Below, one piece after another: positions 12,434 through 24,615 of a stretch of 64,000 nt of DNA. The stretch is taken from NCBI RefSeq assembly GCF_016808095.1, contig NC_068976.1, forward strand, positions 32,668,371 through 32,732,370, read 5' to 3'. Every line of letters starts with the position of its first letter. Within the stretch, counting starts at the first letter, position 1. A model generated the notes under the pieces. That model saw nothing but the letters and a program-made list of their open reading frames with translations, was not told the DNA's origin and did no database searches. The stretch is from Vigna angularis. Its lineage: Eukaryota; Streptophyta; Magnoliopsida; Fabales; Fabaceae. Position numbers and translations under genes: made by a program.

Positions 12434-13547
12434 TTATGATTTTGTAAAAATAAAGTAAATAAAGATCACTTTTCCCCTTTCAACACCTATACATGGTCTT
12501 ATTTTACGATTATTAACAACTATAGTTTTCCTTGAGTAAGACTCTTCAATTTCAATCTTTGACACATTTGATCTCCATCTTCTTGGAATAATCTTCAGGT
12601 TAGGTTGAAAAAACTTCATGGGTTGACCAAGTAAGAATTTATTTACTTCATTCATAGTATCATGATGATCCTATTTATTGCCTTTTTCCTTCAATTGGGT
12701 AATTCTATTAACTTGATGCCTCATTGACCATTCCTTGCATTGATGTCTCTTTCTTCTCGTTGTCAAATTGTGAAGAGAAACCTTAAGCAATTTTCTCAGG
12801 TTCAAACACATTGAATGTCATCTCTCCATCTTGACTTCTTACTTTCAGCTTTCCACCATCAACATCGATGACAAATTTAGTTTTCATAAATGGATGGATG
12901 AAAGGAATATCAACATCTTCCTTCATATGAAGAATTATAAAATACACCAAAAAAATGAATTTGTCCACCTTTACAAGTACATCTTCAACGACTCCTTAAG
13001 GGTATTTAATGGACTGATCTACTAGTTGTAGCGTAATCCTTGTTAGCTTGACATCAAGTCCAAAATCCTTTTAATCGGCATAAGATTAATACTAGCTCCA
13101 AGGATCTTTGAATTTTTTGAGGCATAGTCATCTGAATTATAGCACTACATTTTCCTTGAACTTCAATAATTTTCTCTTCTATATATTCCTTTTTCTTGTT
13201 GAGAAATTTCTTCATGAATTTTGCATAGGAAGGTATTTGTTGCAATGCTTTAGAGAAAGGCATATTGATCCCTAAATTTTTGAATATATCCATGAATCGA
13301 CCAAAATGTTTCTCTTTGTCCTTCGTTGACTGAATTAATGGATATGGAAGAGATTTTATGACATCTTTATCACTTTTTTAACCTCCTCTTTTTTCCTTTT
13401 AATTTCCTCCTCACTTCTCTCATAATTTTTCTCACTTATTTTCTCTCCACTCTCTTTTTTTTTTCAACCTATCTTTCTTTCTTTCCCTCTCTCTTCCAAC
13501 TCCCTTCCCTCTTAGTAATGATAGCATTACAATGCTCTATTGGTCTT
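12434..13547 (-). pseudogene. Athila-type linker and protease region remnant (element F)
   Basis: On the minus strand, 13293-13054 encodes a peptide with INMPFSKALQQIPSYAKFMK, the pre-protease stretch typical of Athila polyproteins. Further downstream (12968-12783) comes VDKFIFLVYFIILHMKEDVD, corresponding to the segment after the protease active site. In between, frameshifts and stops break the frame. A Lys/Glu-rich low-complexity linker precedes it (13.3-13.5 kb). This is degenerate coding DNA, not a functional gene. Confidence 0.7.
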
Positions 13548-13552
13548 ACCTC

Positions 13553-14436
13553 TTATGGCAAATCCCTTAGCCATGGTCAAGCATAGTGAAAGTCATCCTT
13601 CAAGATGGTGTTAAGTGTACCTTGTGGACCACCTTTGGAGCCATAATGGACCATGGATTGAAGAGTAGTGTAGGAATTTAGGCCATTGCATTCTTCCATG
13701 CAGTGTATGTTTGTTTAAGGCTTGTATTAAGGCCTAAGTAGCATAGGACTTTCCTTAAGTTAGTTATCCAAATCAAGTGGAAAGTGTGTTCCATGTGTCA
13801 TGCTTTCATTGTAGAGCATTTTCATCTTAGAAAGTGGCCACATGGCACTCTAGGAGTGAAGAAGATTTCTTTTTGGTAGTGACCACATGTCCCTCCACCA
13901 TTGGAGATGATTTGTTTTTAGTAGTGGTCATATGACATTCTAGAAATGAAGAAGATTGTGTTGTGAGTGACCACATGTCCTCCAATCATTGGAGAGGATT
14001 TGTGGAAACTTGTCTACTCCTTAGAAGACCTCACTTTTGGCCAATGACAATTGTGAAAGATCATGCTTTTAGGGTTAAAAGAAGACACCCTTGACCTATA
14101 AATAGAGTTGTCTCCACCCCTGTATTTCATCTTGGATTGATGTAAAGCTATGTTGCCAAATTGTAGCCATAAACATCCTTGATCAAGACTATAACAACCC
14201 TAGAGGCCCTTCTTGTCACATATCTCATGGAGTAGGAGTAACCTCTCCTTGAACCATCAAACCACCTTCCATCTTCACCACCTAGCTCAAAATCGTGAAC
14301 TTACTATCTCACCACCATCATTTGCGTGACCAACACACCTCCCTCACCTCATTTCCAGAAGCATTTTCACCTTAAGGACCATATCCTTGCATCATTCTAA
14401 GCTTTGGTCCAACCTAGCTCAAGGAGGTTGCTATCA
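13553..14436 (+). repeat. Element D 5' LTR
   Basis: 884 bp, beginning TTATGGCAAATCCC (the 3' LTR has the expected TGATGG) and ending GAGGTTGCTATCA. It matches the split 3' LTR along its length with many substitutions, so the insertion is old. A TATA-like 'cctataaatagag' lies near 14096. Confidence 0.85.
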
Positions 14437-16088
14437 TTTGGTATCAAGAGCTAAGTTTTCTTGGTCCCTATCTTTTATTGTGTTTTTCGTGTTTTTTATG
14501 TTATATTCTTTCTTGTCATTCTTTGTTGTCCATTTTATATTTCATGTGATGGCTCTCATTGTGGTGTTCTTGGAATCATTTTGCCTTTTGGCATAGTTTT
14601 TAATGTTCTTGTGTGCTTTTTTATGTTTGTGAGTCTTTATACTATTGTGTTCGATCAAAACATGTGTTTTTGAGTCATTTTAAGTTTCAAATCATTCCAT
14701 GTTGTCTAGAGTCATGTTTAGTCCTTTTGATGTCTTTACTTCCTAGTTGAAAATTTGAAAAATCATCAAAAATATATGCTAAAGTGATTTCCAAAAACTT
14801 AACCATATTTGTGCCTTTGAGTGCTTTTATTTTATATATTTGAATTCATACTTGTTGTTAGATCATGAAAATGTTCATAGAGTTAGGTTTCCATTATGTT
14901 ATTTTTTGTGTTTCATGTTATACTTGTTTTTGAGTAGGTTTTCTCCATTTTGGTCCTATAAGCTTGTATGATCTTCAAATTCCTTGTAACATTCCATATT
15001 TGAGGTCTGATTTGGTGTGTTTTGTGCAAAAAATTTCAAGAAAAAAGAGAGAAAAAAGGTACACAAGAAAAAGTAGACAAAAAGTAATCAAAGCAAAAAG
15101 TAAAAGTAAAATCACATACATATACAATCTTTAACCAACTTGGTGTGAGCATTTTGATGCTGATTTTCATGTCCCAAACCTATTGCTCCAGCACCTATGA
15201 TGATTTAAAAAGGTTGCCTTAGTGCACCATTTGGTCTAGCTTGCAAAATGACAAAAACACATTGTGATTTTCTAATAACTTTTGGTTTTTGTGATCTATT
15301 ATAGTGCCTTTCTTTGGGTAACTCCTTTTGTTATGATAAGCTTTCTTACCTACCATTTAATTTCTTATTTGTCTCTTAAACATTCATGGCTTTTTCAAAG
15401 TAAAATCCCTTTTAAAGAACATTTGTTCATTTTAGACATTTTCTTGCTTTATCCTTAGACTTTTGTTGGCTTTAGTGGTTTTAACTTATGGTGTAGGCCT
15501 TGTAGTCACCCAAAATCATGAGGATCATTGGGAGAAATATCCAAACCATGAGGTAACATCCCAAAGTTGAAGAAGACCTTGAAAGGAAGCTTGAAGTCTT
15601 GGTCTAAAATAAAAGACAAGAGAGTATACACTTGGTGATGAAGAGAGATTTGTGTGTATTTTCTGAGTTGTAAAATTGTATTTGCCTTCCTTTTGGACTT
15701 ATTTATTCATCTTGTTAGGGATTTGTCCTAAAAAGAACATTGGATACTTATTATTTAAGCGCTATTTGTAGTTGGTGGGTAGAAGGAACTTTGGTTCCTT
15801 CTAATTCATCATTAGGCCGCATAGTGTAGATTCATTGCTTTCCTTAATTGTGGTTGTTTAGTATGTGTCTGCTTTGATTTCAAATTTTTTTCTTTTTGAG
15901 GAATTTTCTGTAAGAGTGCCTAATTTAAGTTTTGGCTAGGAAAGACTTGGTCCTTAAGTAATCCGTTGTGATTCACCTCCCTTTCCTAGAAGTGAACTTG
16001 GACATCTTTTACTTCCTTAAGTATTTTGGGGAACTTCTCTTGAAATACTAATTTGTTTGTTGCATTGCATATTTTTGAAAACTTTGAA
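14437..16088 (+). other. Element D primer-binding site and long leader
   Basis: TTTGGTATCAAGAGC (14437-14451) abuts the LTR and resembles a tRNA-Met primer-binding site. The following 1.6 kb has no sustained coding frame. A T-rich tract at 14450-14700 gives short frames that look spurious. Confidence 0.6.
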
Positions 16089-16549
16089 ATGTCTAAGATC
16101 GCATCCTATGAAATTGGTAATGACTCTTGTTAAGACTCTGGCAAGTGTACCGAATTGTATCAAGTAATAAATATGGTAAGAGCAAATATCGTTTCCCAAG
16201 ATACTCACAGCCTAAACAATTATGTGATTTCTTGATTAAATATGACTTGAGAACAAAATCTTTTGGTTTAAAATGCAAAAAATAAACATGAATGCAAGTG
16301 TTGATCAATTGACAATAAGAATGCACAGGTGATTGGTTTGTAAAATATGGAATGATTATGTTGTTGGGGGTTCGACTTATCCTATCCACTCTCATGTATT
16401 TATGAATTCGTCTTCTTCATTAATGTTAATGCCACTTTCTAATTTACTTTAGACCCGTTGTCTCGGCAAAGAAAGGCTATCCTTAATTACTAGTTTACAA
16501 TGTCTAGTTTTATCTCCAATTTTTTAAAGATTTCTTTAAAACACCCTAA

Positions 16550-17984
16550 TTGCTTCTCCTTTTCTTTTCTACTACACTCCTTAGCGTAAGGAAGAATCTT
16601 TTCAAATTTTTCAATTTTTTGCTCCCCACTTTTTTCTCTCCCCTTTTTTCTTTCTCTTTTGTCTCAACCTCACCTATTCTCTCTTCTTTTTCTTCTTTCA
16701 ACTCAACTTTTTCTTCTCTCTCCTCTACTCTCTCATCACTTATGCTCACAATAGCTTTACATTATTCCTTAGGGTTAACCTCAGTATTAGCCCCAAATTG
16801 CTTTTCAACTTTATCCTCCAACTTCTTAGCCAGTTGGCCCACCTGCATCTCCAAATTCCTTATAACAGCTTCAGTGCTCTTATGGTTGGAGATAGTTACC
16901 TGCATAAATTGTTGAAAATTTTCTTCAAGTTTTTAAGTTCTGTCAAATAATGCAGATATCTATTGCCATTGTGATTGTTGCCGCAGTGGTCTCTTAAATT
17001 GTCCTGTTTGCCCAGATTGCACAAATTGACCTTGACCCATACTTGGGTGAGGTTTCCACCCTTGGTTGAAATTACCTGGGTGGTCCTGATTACCCATATA
17101 ATTTACTTTTTCTTGGGTATTATCTTGCATGGCACAATGTCCATTCACATGATCTCCACCACATAACTCACAAAATTGATGTTGACCTTGAGAGACACGC
17201 TGCAACTCCTTCGGTAGTTGAGAGATTTTCCTCATCAGGGTCTCTAATTGTTGAGTCATCATCTTGTTTTGAGCCAACAAAACATCTTGAGATTGTAACT
17301 GAAGAACTCCTTTCTGTTGAAATTGAGCTCTTTCGTTCTGCATCTCATTATCATTAGTAGTCATGTTTTCAATCAATTGATATGCTTCCTCTAGAGTCTT
17401 GCATTTGATATTACCTCGAGCCGAGGCATCTAGCATCAATTTGGTTTGTGAACCAAGACCTCCAAGGAAAAGAATGACTACTGTGGCTTCATCGAAGCCA
17501 TGCGTGGGCGTCTTTCTCAACAAGCTTTTGTATCTATCCCACGCTTGACCTAATGTCTCCTCTATGCCCTGTTGAAAAGAAGATATTTCTTGTTTACCTT
17601 TATTTACCTTTGATTGACGGAAGTACTTATTCAGGAACTTTGCTACCCCATCTTCCCACATAGTGAAACTATTCTAAAGAAAGAATTTAGCCATATCTTA
17701 GCATTGCCTCCCAAAGAGAAGGGGAACAAACTAAGTTTTGGTACATCCTGAATCTTCACTGTATTGCATATCTCATCAAATGTGGTCAGATGCTCATATA
17801 GATTTTCATGTACTAATCCATTGAATTGATTGCTCTGCACCAAGTGCATAAGAGTAGGATTCATCTCCATGTTGGTAGCATTTACCCTTGGTCTGGAAAT
17901 ACTGTTAAAATACAAAGGACCAGTGACTGTAGCGTAATCCTCCAAAGTTTGTCTCATTGGACCCATATTCCGATTGCCAACCAT
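16550..17984 (-). pseudogene. Athila-type gag of element E, with one frameshift
   Basis: The minus strand from 17984 reads MVGNRNMGPMRQTLEDYA, then PKLSLFPFSLGGNAKIWL, the conserved Athila/Ty3 capsid core. A frameshift near 17650 moves to a second frame (17661-16960) with WDRYKSLLRKTPTHGF and a zinc-knuckle-like CELCGGDHVNGHC. A charged Glu/Lys-rich linker follows (about 16749-16550), then the deletion junction. An intact Athila Gag would continue into protease; here it cannot. Confidence 0.8.
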
Positions 17985-18136
17985 GTCTTCTGTTTCCTGA
18001 TCTGTAAAGAGAGGTTAGAATTTTTCCTTGGTTCTAGTGCGAATTGTATCCTACATGAAAAAGAAAACAAACACTAGAAAGCAATTGTTACCACAACACA
18101 AAAACATAAAAAAACAAAAAAGAAATTAAAATAATA

Positions 18137-18200
18137 AAAATTAATAAAAAGATAAAAAGATAAAAAGATGAAAAGATAAAAAGATAAAAAAATAAAAATC
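18137..18200. repeat. (ATAAAAAG)n-type microsatellite
   Basis: Tandem aataaaaagataaaaagat units with small variants, in the leader of element E between primer-binding site and gag. Confidence 0.8.
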
Positions 18201-18273
18201 AAGGCAAAGCTAATCAATAATCAAACAAATAGAATAGTTAAACCACGAGTCCCCGACAACGACGCCAAAAACT

Positions 18274-19524
18274 TGTTAAGACTCTAGCAAGTGTACCAAA
18301 TCGTATCAAGTAATAAATATGGTAAAACCAAGTATTGTTTCCCAAGAGACTCACAGCCTAAACAATTATGTGATTTCTTGATTAAATATGACTTGAGAAC
18401 AAAATCTTTTGGTTTAAAATGCAAAAAATAAACATGAATGCAAGTGTTGATCAATTGACAATAAGAATCCACAGGTGATTGGTTTGTAAAATATGGAATG
18501 ATTATGTTGTTGGGGGTTCGACTTATCCTATCCACTCTCATGTATTTATGAATTCGTCTTCTTCATTAATGTTAATGCCACTTTCTAATTTACTTTAGAC
18601 CCGTTGTCTCGGCGAAGAAAGCCTATCCTTAATTACTAGTTTACAATGTCTTGTCTCCTTAGCAATTAATTCTGCATTATAAACGCACAGAAGCTTATAG
18701 GCAACCAACCCTCATATCCCTATGTCTAGGCAATATTGCTTTTGGGAGAGATTCCCAGATCTAGATTTCCCCGTAAGTGTCCCTATTGACAAAATCAATT
18801 ATCATGTTATGAATGAGTTTAACAAAGCAAGCATAGAGTATAGTGGAAAAACCCTAACAATTAATGAACAAAGCATTTAAAATAAGAATCAATTCAATAC
18901 ATGAGAGTTTCAAAGAATTACATCGTTTCCCGAACAACAGTTGAAGTTTAGTTCACCATAGACATGGTGAAACTAGATGAATAATGGAAAAGAATGAGAT
19001 AGAAAAACCCTAAAAGTTGAAGATAGGAGCTTTCGCCTCCAAATTCGCCTCCAAGAAAGTGTTTCTATGCCTCTTCTATCAAAAGATACCAAATCCTTAA
19101 ATAGAGCACAGAAAAAGTCCAAGCCCACGAGACTAGCGCTCAACGCCCCAACTTAGGGCGCCCAGGTGTGAGTTGTGGTACTAACTGGCGCTTAGCGACA
19201 CAAAAAGGGTGCTTAGGTGCCTAGGCGAGACTTCAGCGTTGACGGCCTCCAAAAGGGCGCTCAGGCGCCACCTGCGGTCCTTCTCTTTGATGATTTTCCA
19301 GCTTTTTCTGAGTTCCAGCTTCTTAATACTTCAACTCTTCTTCCAAACCATCCTAATTCCTGTTAAAACAAGGAAAACCAAGCGGAAAACCAATAATTCC
19401 ACCTTCAACTCTCTTATTCTCATAACTAAAGCAAAAACAGGATTTCAAGCTAGTTTCTAAGTCATAAAGGGTGTTTTTAGTATCAAAATTAAGTATCAAA
19501 TAACGGTATTTTCAACCGTTATCA
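18274..19524 (-). repeat. Element E 5' LTR with adjacent primer-binding site
   Basis: 1251 bp with TGTTAAGACTCTAG and ACCGTTATCA as its plus-strand ends. Just left of it, 18250-18273 reads ccccgacaacgacgccaaaa; its reverse complement TTTTGGCGTCGTTGTCGGGG is the type of primer-binding site usual in Athila/Tat elements. A GC-rich patch with repeated 'ggcgc' phrases lies at 19140-19270. Confidence 0.85.
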
Positions 19525-20284
19525 ACTCTAATGAAGAGCCTAAGCCTACTTTGGAAAACTTGGCAAAGAGCTAAAGTCACTAAAAATTTGGCAAAAGCAA
19601 GAACCTATTTTGAAAGAAAAAGAAAAGATTGAAAGAAAGGTCTCCTTAGCCACCCTAAGTATCCAAGGGAATGCCTTACATTGGTTGGCTTCCCTATTTA
19701 GAGAAAGAAGACTATTTAATTTTCCTTCAAATCAATATTGGAATGAGGTTAAGAGTTTAACGAGAAGGAGGCACATTCCCTCATACTACAACCATGAGCT
19801 AATGGATAAATTCCAAAGGCTCCAACAAAGAGATCTAAATGTAGAACAATATAGGCAAAATATGAAGCTTTATATGATGAGAGCGAGAATTAGAGAGGAG
19901 AATGAGATCACCATCTCTAGATTTCTTAGTGGTCTTAACCTTGAAATTAGAGATAAATTCGAGTTACTACTATATCAAGATTTGAATTATTTGGTACAAT
20001 TAACCATCAAAGTGGAACATCAACTTTTGAGAAGCAAACTTCACTCTAGCTCTAATATTCAGAAAGACTACAAGAGGGAGGGAAAACAAGTGGTAGAAGA
20101 AGAACCCTTTAGGAATTTAGGGAAAGAGAAGAGAGAAGAGAAGGAAAGAGAAATACCAAGGGTGGAAACATTGTCTCACACTCGCACTAGTGACATTAAA
20201 TGTTTTAAGTGTCTTGGTAAAGTTCACATTGCCTCACAGTGCCCTACCAAAAGAACAATGATATTAAGGGGTAATGATGCCTAT

Positions 20285-21505
20285 TGATCGAGACCGCACC
20301 CGAATCAAATTAATATGCAATTAAGTGTAGTATAGACTAGGAAGTGACCCCTAGATCGTCTCTCAAGGACCAAATATTGGTTCAGTCATTAGATTGAACA
20401 CTTGCTGGGGGTTGTTTTTGGACAATTTTGTGTAGTGAAATCAAACAACTAAAACACGAAATCAAACACTGATTAGAAACGGTTGGTCAATAACTCAATT
20501 ACAATGCGTCCAATCATAGATTAACATCAATTACACACTATTCAATCAATTATGCACCATATAGTCCAATCGACTAAGGGAAGATTAAACACCAATTAGG
20601 AAACTAACCATATAACCAATCACAAGCACAAAGTAGATTCCATGGTATGCCAAGTCAGAGCAGGAAAAATCACCATGATAGACCAACAATCTCAAGGAAA
20701 ACAATGCATTACACTAATGGCCAACAAACAGAATTCAAGCTCTCATTAATTACCAAATGAAAAACACAATGCAGCAAGCGAAATTCATCTCCAAAAACAC
20801 AAATTGAAATAAAAATCTAGCATTAAAACGCATATGGAAAATGGAATTCAGATTGAAATTAGAAACAGTAAAGCAAAACGAAAATGAGATTCGAACCCAA
20901 AAAGCTAAAATGAAACAACAAGCAATGAGAGAAACGAAAATGGAGAATGAAGCAACAGCACAAAACGCTACTGCAATTGAAATTAAAAACGAGATTAATA
21001 CATTAATTGAAAGGGAAAAAGAACAAAATCTAAAACCCCCAAGGGGAAGAAAACACCCCAATGCTCCAAAAACCTAAGAAAAATGTGAAAATGAGTGAGA
21101 GGACAGATTCCCAATTCTGATTTGGGGTTTTAAAAACCCTATGGACGAAAATGCCCTTGAAAATTGGGCCTGATCCTAAAAATGACCAAAACGGCCCAAT
21201 GTGCTAAATCTGTCCAAAACGCCTAAAAATCAAATTACAATTGAAATTAAATTAAAAATGCTAATGTGGTGAGTGGAGAATGATGGGGCAAACCTTTAAT
21301 GTCCCAAAATAGTAATCCAAAAATTTCCCTACAATTAATAATGACAATAATTAGCCTCAAATAATTCAAATTAATTAAAATAAGAATTATTTGTCAAATT
21401 TTGCCCAAATATCAAAACTAAGGAAATATTGGACAATTAAGCACAATTCCCTAATCAAATGTAGTATAAAAAGCTAAGTGAATAGTAAAAAATATTGATT
21501 CATCA
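20285..21505. mobile_element. Solo LTR (1221 bp) in element D gag-pro
   Basis: Begins TGATCGAGACCGCACCC and ends ATTGATTCATCA, flanked by the identical duplication CCTAT (20280-20284 and 21506-21510). Removing it restores a continuous D reading frame across the site. There is no coding region; a 78-codon frame inside is fortuitous. Superfamily is unassigned; the style suggests Ty3, probably minus orientation. Confidence 0.87.
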
Positions 21506-22538
21506 CCTATAATAGGCCAGAAGAAGAAAGTAAAAGTGAGAATGAGAGAAGTGGCGCAAAGAAACAAATAGAAAGCGCAAGTGAGGATGCCCATCCTTGT
21601 GAGGGAGAACTTCGTATGATAAGGAGGATTCTCCATAATCAACCTAGTTCACAAGAGCTCACACAAAAAGACAACATCTTCCACACTAGATTCAAAATAT
21701 TAGACAACACATGTTATGTTATTGTGGATAGTGACTCATGTTCAAATTGTTGTAGCACTAGGTTAATTAATAAGCTTGGATTAACTACTTTTCCTCATCC
21801 TCAACCTTATAAACTTCAATGGATAAATGAGGACAAGGAAATAGAAGTTAACCAACAAATGATGGTTACACTATCTATTGGGAATTATGAAGATAATGTG
21901 TTATGTGACATATTACCTATGGATGCTTGTCACATTTTATTGGGAAAGCCTTGGCTTTTTGACAAAGAATCTTTACATAATGGCCACACCAATGAGATAA
22001 CCATCACTCATAATAAAAGTAAGTTTGTACTTCATCCTTTGACACCTTCCCAAGTGGAAGAGGATCAATCTCAAATGAGAAAGAAAATATAAAAAGAAAT
22101 AGAAAACGGTAAAAAGAAAATAAAAGACTCATTTTGTTCTAAGTGTCAAAGCATGATGCACAAGTCTCAAGAGTGCCCCAACAAAAAAATATAATGTTAA
22201 GGGCCAAAGGCTTGTGTAAAGATGTAAAGGTCTCCTTACCATCTTCCTCTAGAAACATGGCAAGAAAAGACCCATGGAATCTTTGTGTTGGAAATAAGAT
22301 CTTCAAGAAACATGCTCCTACTTTCCAAGACCTTAATCACTCCTTTCATTGAAGGTGTATCATTCTTGGGAGTTATATCCTTCATATACTCATTATTATA
22401 ACATTTGTTCTAACTTGTGTTATAAAATGGGTATTTGACACCGTTGGAGAAGCACACCAAAACTCTAAAGAAGAAAAGAATGTTTGGCTTGTTCAATGTT
22501 GAAGATTTGAGGGCAAATTCTTTTCAAAAGGGAGGGAA

Positions 22539-23114
22539 TGATGGCAAATCTCTTAGCCATGATCAAGCACTTTCAAGAAAGTGAAAGTCATCCTTGAAGA
22601 TGGTGACAACTCTACCTCGTGGACTACCTTTGGAGCCATTACAGAGCATAGATTTAAGAGTAGTGTACAAATTTACGCCATTGTATTCGGCCATGTAGTG
22701 TAGGTTTGTTTAAGGCTTATATTAAGGCCTAAGTAGCATATGATTTTCCTTAAGTTAGTTATCCAAACCAAGTGGAAAGTGTGTGCCATGTGTCAGGCTT
22801 CCGTTTGAGAGGATTTTCTTTTTAGAAAGTGGCCACATGGCATCCTAGGAGTGGAGATGATTTCTTTTTGATAGTGGCCACATGTCCCACCACCGTTAGA
22901 GAGAATTGTTTTTTAGTAATGGCCACATGAAACTCCAAGAATGGAGAAAATTGTGTTTGTAAGTGGCCACATGTCCTCCCATCATTGGAGAGGATCTGTG
23001 GACACTTGTCCACTCCTTAGAAGGCTTCATCTTTTGCCAATAAGAGCAAAGGTGTGAGATCATGCTTTTAGGGTTAAACTGAGAAATCCTTAGCCTATAA
23101 ATAGAGGTGTCTCC
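22539..23114 (+). repeat. Element D 3' LTR, left part
   Basis: Begins TGATGGCAAATCTC directly after the polypurine tract and stops at the TSD TCTCC (23110-23114), where solo LTR H was inserted. It continues at 41768. Confidence 0.85.
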
Positions 23115-23537
23115 TGTAACATCCGTAACGGACTGCCACTTGAAAGTAATAAAACTCTAAAATTTACGCCAAACTTTTTTTTTATAATATCGCTTATAAA
23201 CGTTTATATAAAAATCGCGAAAGCAAACAAAACATGAGATGTTCGAACGTACTACAATATAAAATTCAAACCTTACAATTGTTAAAATCCAATATTCAAA
23301 AATATAAAATCCTTTAAACATAATAAAATTCCCAAAAGCTAATCCCATGTCTCTTGTTGCGCTACTCCTGCCCTGCCTTATCTGCAACGTCATCTACTCC
23401 CGTACAAGTACGATCATTGCAGGTGGAACCACAACTACAAAAGGAAAGGGCGAGTAACTAACAACATAACATAGCATATAATTTAACATCATAACATCGT
23501 ATCACAGACTAAAATAGTCATAACATCACACACAGAC

Positions 23538-24581
23538 TGTTGGCAAAAATCACCTATGAAGTTTTGATGATGAACAGAGTTGCACAAGTCAAGACAAATT
23601 AAGGATTTATGTATTTTTATAAAGCTTTTGTAATAATCTGAGTTGATGAAGTAGTGCTCACAAATTTATTAGGATCAATTATTGTAATTTCCATTTAAAT
23701 GTTGTTGAGATTCATCAACATTCTGTTTTAATCGATTAAACCTAGTTTTAATCGATTAAAACCGAGGCTGGCCCTGAAAACCCAAGTGCCACTGGAATAA
23801 TCGATTAAAGTGTATAATAATCGATTAGCTAATCGATTAATCCTGAGAATAATCGATTAACACTGATCGTTGGGGTTTTCAGATTTGAAAAACTAGCCGT
23901 TGTACTCATTTTAATCGATTAGTACTTATGTTAATCGATTAAATGCGTTAGATGGCCCGTTTTCGAAGAATGGAAGGGTATTAGGCTGAGTCTATAAATT
24001 GGCTCACTATTTTCTCTCAAAGATAACTCTTCCCTTGTGCTCAAGTACTCTGAACTCTTTTGAGAACTCTGTGAAATTGCTGAAGCTAAGGAAACTCTTG
24101 TCTGCAAAGTCCTAAAGTGGTACTGCGGTGACAGAGGAATAGCTTGATCATCCTTGGTGTGTCTGAGGAAGTGTCTGGAAGAGAATCATCCTTCGTGAAG
24201 CATTCGAAGGAAGTGATCATCCTTTGTCAAGATTCAAAGGAGGTGTAAGTTCATCTCTTGTGGTTTCAAGAGAGGTGGTAATTTCTAAACTGTTACAAAT
24301 TGTTTTTCTGTGTGACTAATATTTGTAATTGTTTTGTGTTAGTGAAAAAGGTTTATCTTGTTTGAGATAAGCGACTGGACGTAGGATCCTAGTGATCTGA
24401 ACCAGGATAAAATACCTGTGCAATTTTTCTCTTTCCCTTACTCTGTTATTTACGTTTAATTATCTGCTTAGTAAGAAATTAAGAGAAAAATATTAAAAAG
24501 GCATAATAAAAGAATATAACCAATTCACCCCCCCTCTTGGTTTGTTACCACGCTAATAATTTCGCTGCAGCGATTCTAACA
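23538..24581 (+). repeat. Element A 5' LTR
   Basis: Begins TGTTGGCAAAAATC and ends CAGCGATTCTAACA. A TATA box (tctataaattgg) is at about 23991. The palindrome array lies upstream of it, and AATAAAAG near 24506 could serve polyadenylation. The 'caccccccctcttgg' phrase near 24525 is shared in style with the other Copia LTRs here. Confidence 0.93.
23729..24000 (+). promoter_or_regulatory. LTR promoter: eight TAATCGATTA palindromes and TATA box
   Basis: ATCGAT cores start at 23731, 23751, 23800, 23820, 23832, 23852, 23914 and 23934. Successive pairs are exactly 20 bp apart (23731/23751, 23800/23820, 23832/23852, 23914/23934), and the middle two pairs are joined by a 12-bp step. Spacers differ in sequence but not in length. 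The TATA box follows about 55 bp downstream. I know no named factor for this arrangement. Confidence 0.75.
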
Positions 24582-24583
24582 AT

Positions 24584-24595
24584 TGGTATCAGAGC
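24584..24595 (+). other. Primer-binding site, initiator tRNA-Met type
   Basis: TGGTATCAGAGC, two bases after the 5' LTR, complementary to the 3' end of plant initiator tRNA-Met and standard for Copia elements. Confidence 0.92.
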
Positions 24596-24615
24596 TTGCT
24601 TTGATAGTCATTCAA

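Larger units (their letters stand above)
16128..19524 (-). mobile_element. Element E: internally deleted Athila-like retrotransposon
   Basis: Flanked by the 5-bp duplication ACTCT (16123-16127 and 19525-19529). On the minus strand: 5' LTR 19524-18274, primer-binding site, gag, acidic linker, then a direct jump into a truncated 3' LTR (about 16505-16128). Protease, RT, integrase and env are deleted. The two LTR pieces are very similar over the shared 375 bp, so E is much younger than D. Confidence 0.87.
16089..22538 (+). pseudogene. Element D gag-protease remnant, interrupted twice
   Basis: Gag starts with the ATG at 16089 (MSKIASYEIG...), is cut at 16127 by E and resumes at 19530. The main capsid block (19610-20287) carries YWNEVKSLTRRRHIPSYY and a CCHC knuckle, CFKCLGKVHIASQC, as in Ty3 chromovirus Gag. 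It is cut again at 20284 by a solo LTR and resumes at 21511 into a retropepsin domain (21616-22092) ending DACHILLGKPWLF. The active-site triad reads DSD instead of the usual DGG or DSG pattern. After 22092 stops accumulate; the extreme C-terminal pol tail (DLRANSFQKGG) survives next to the polypurine tract. RT, RNase H and integrase are absent. Confidence 0.8.

Noticed and set aside
14387..14673. Two hydrophobic overlapping frames that look like membrane proteins
   Set aside because: T-rich leader sequence of element D beginning within its LTR; overlapping frames with no conservation.
20841..21077. 78-codon Lys/Glu-rich frame
   Set aside because: It lies inside a solo LTR with clear ends and TSD; A-rich composition explains it.
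24584..24595. tRNA-Met gene fragment
   Set aside because: It is only the 12-nt primer-binding site complementary to the tRNA; no cloverleaf is present.
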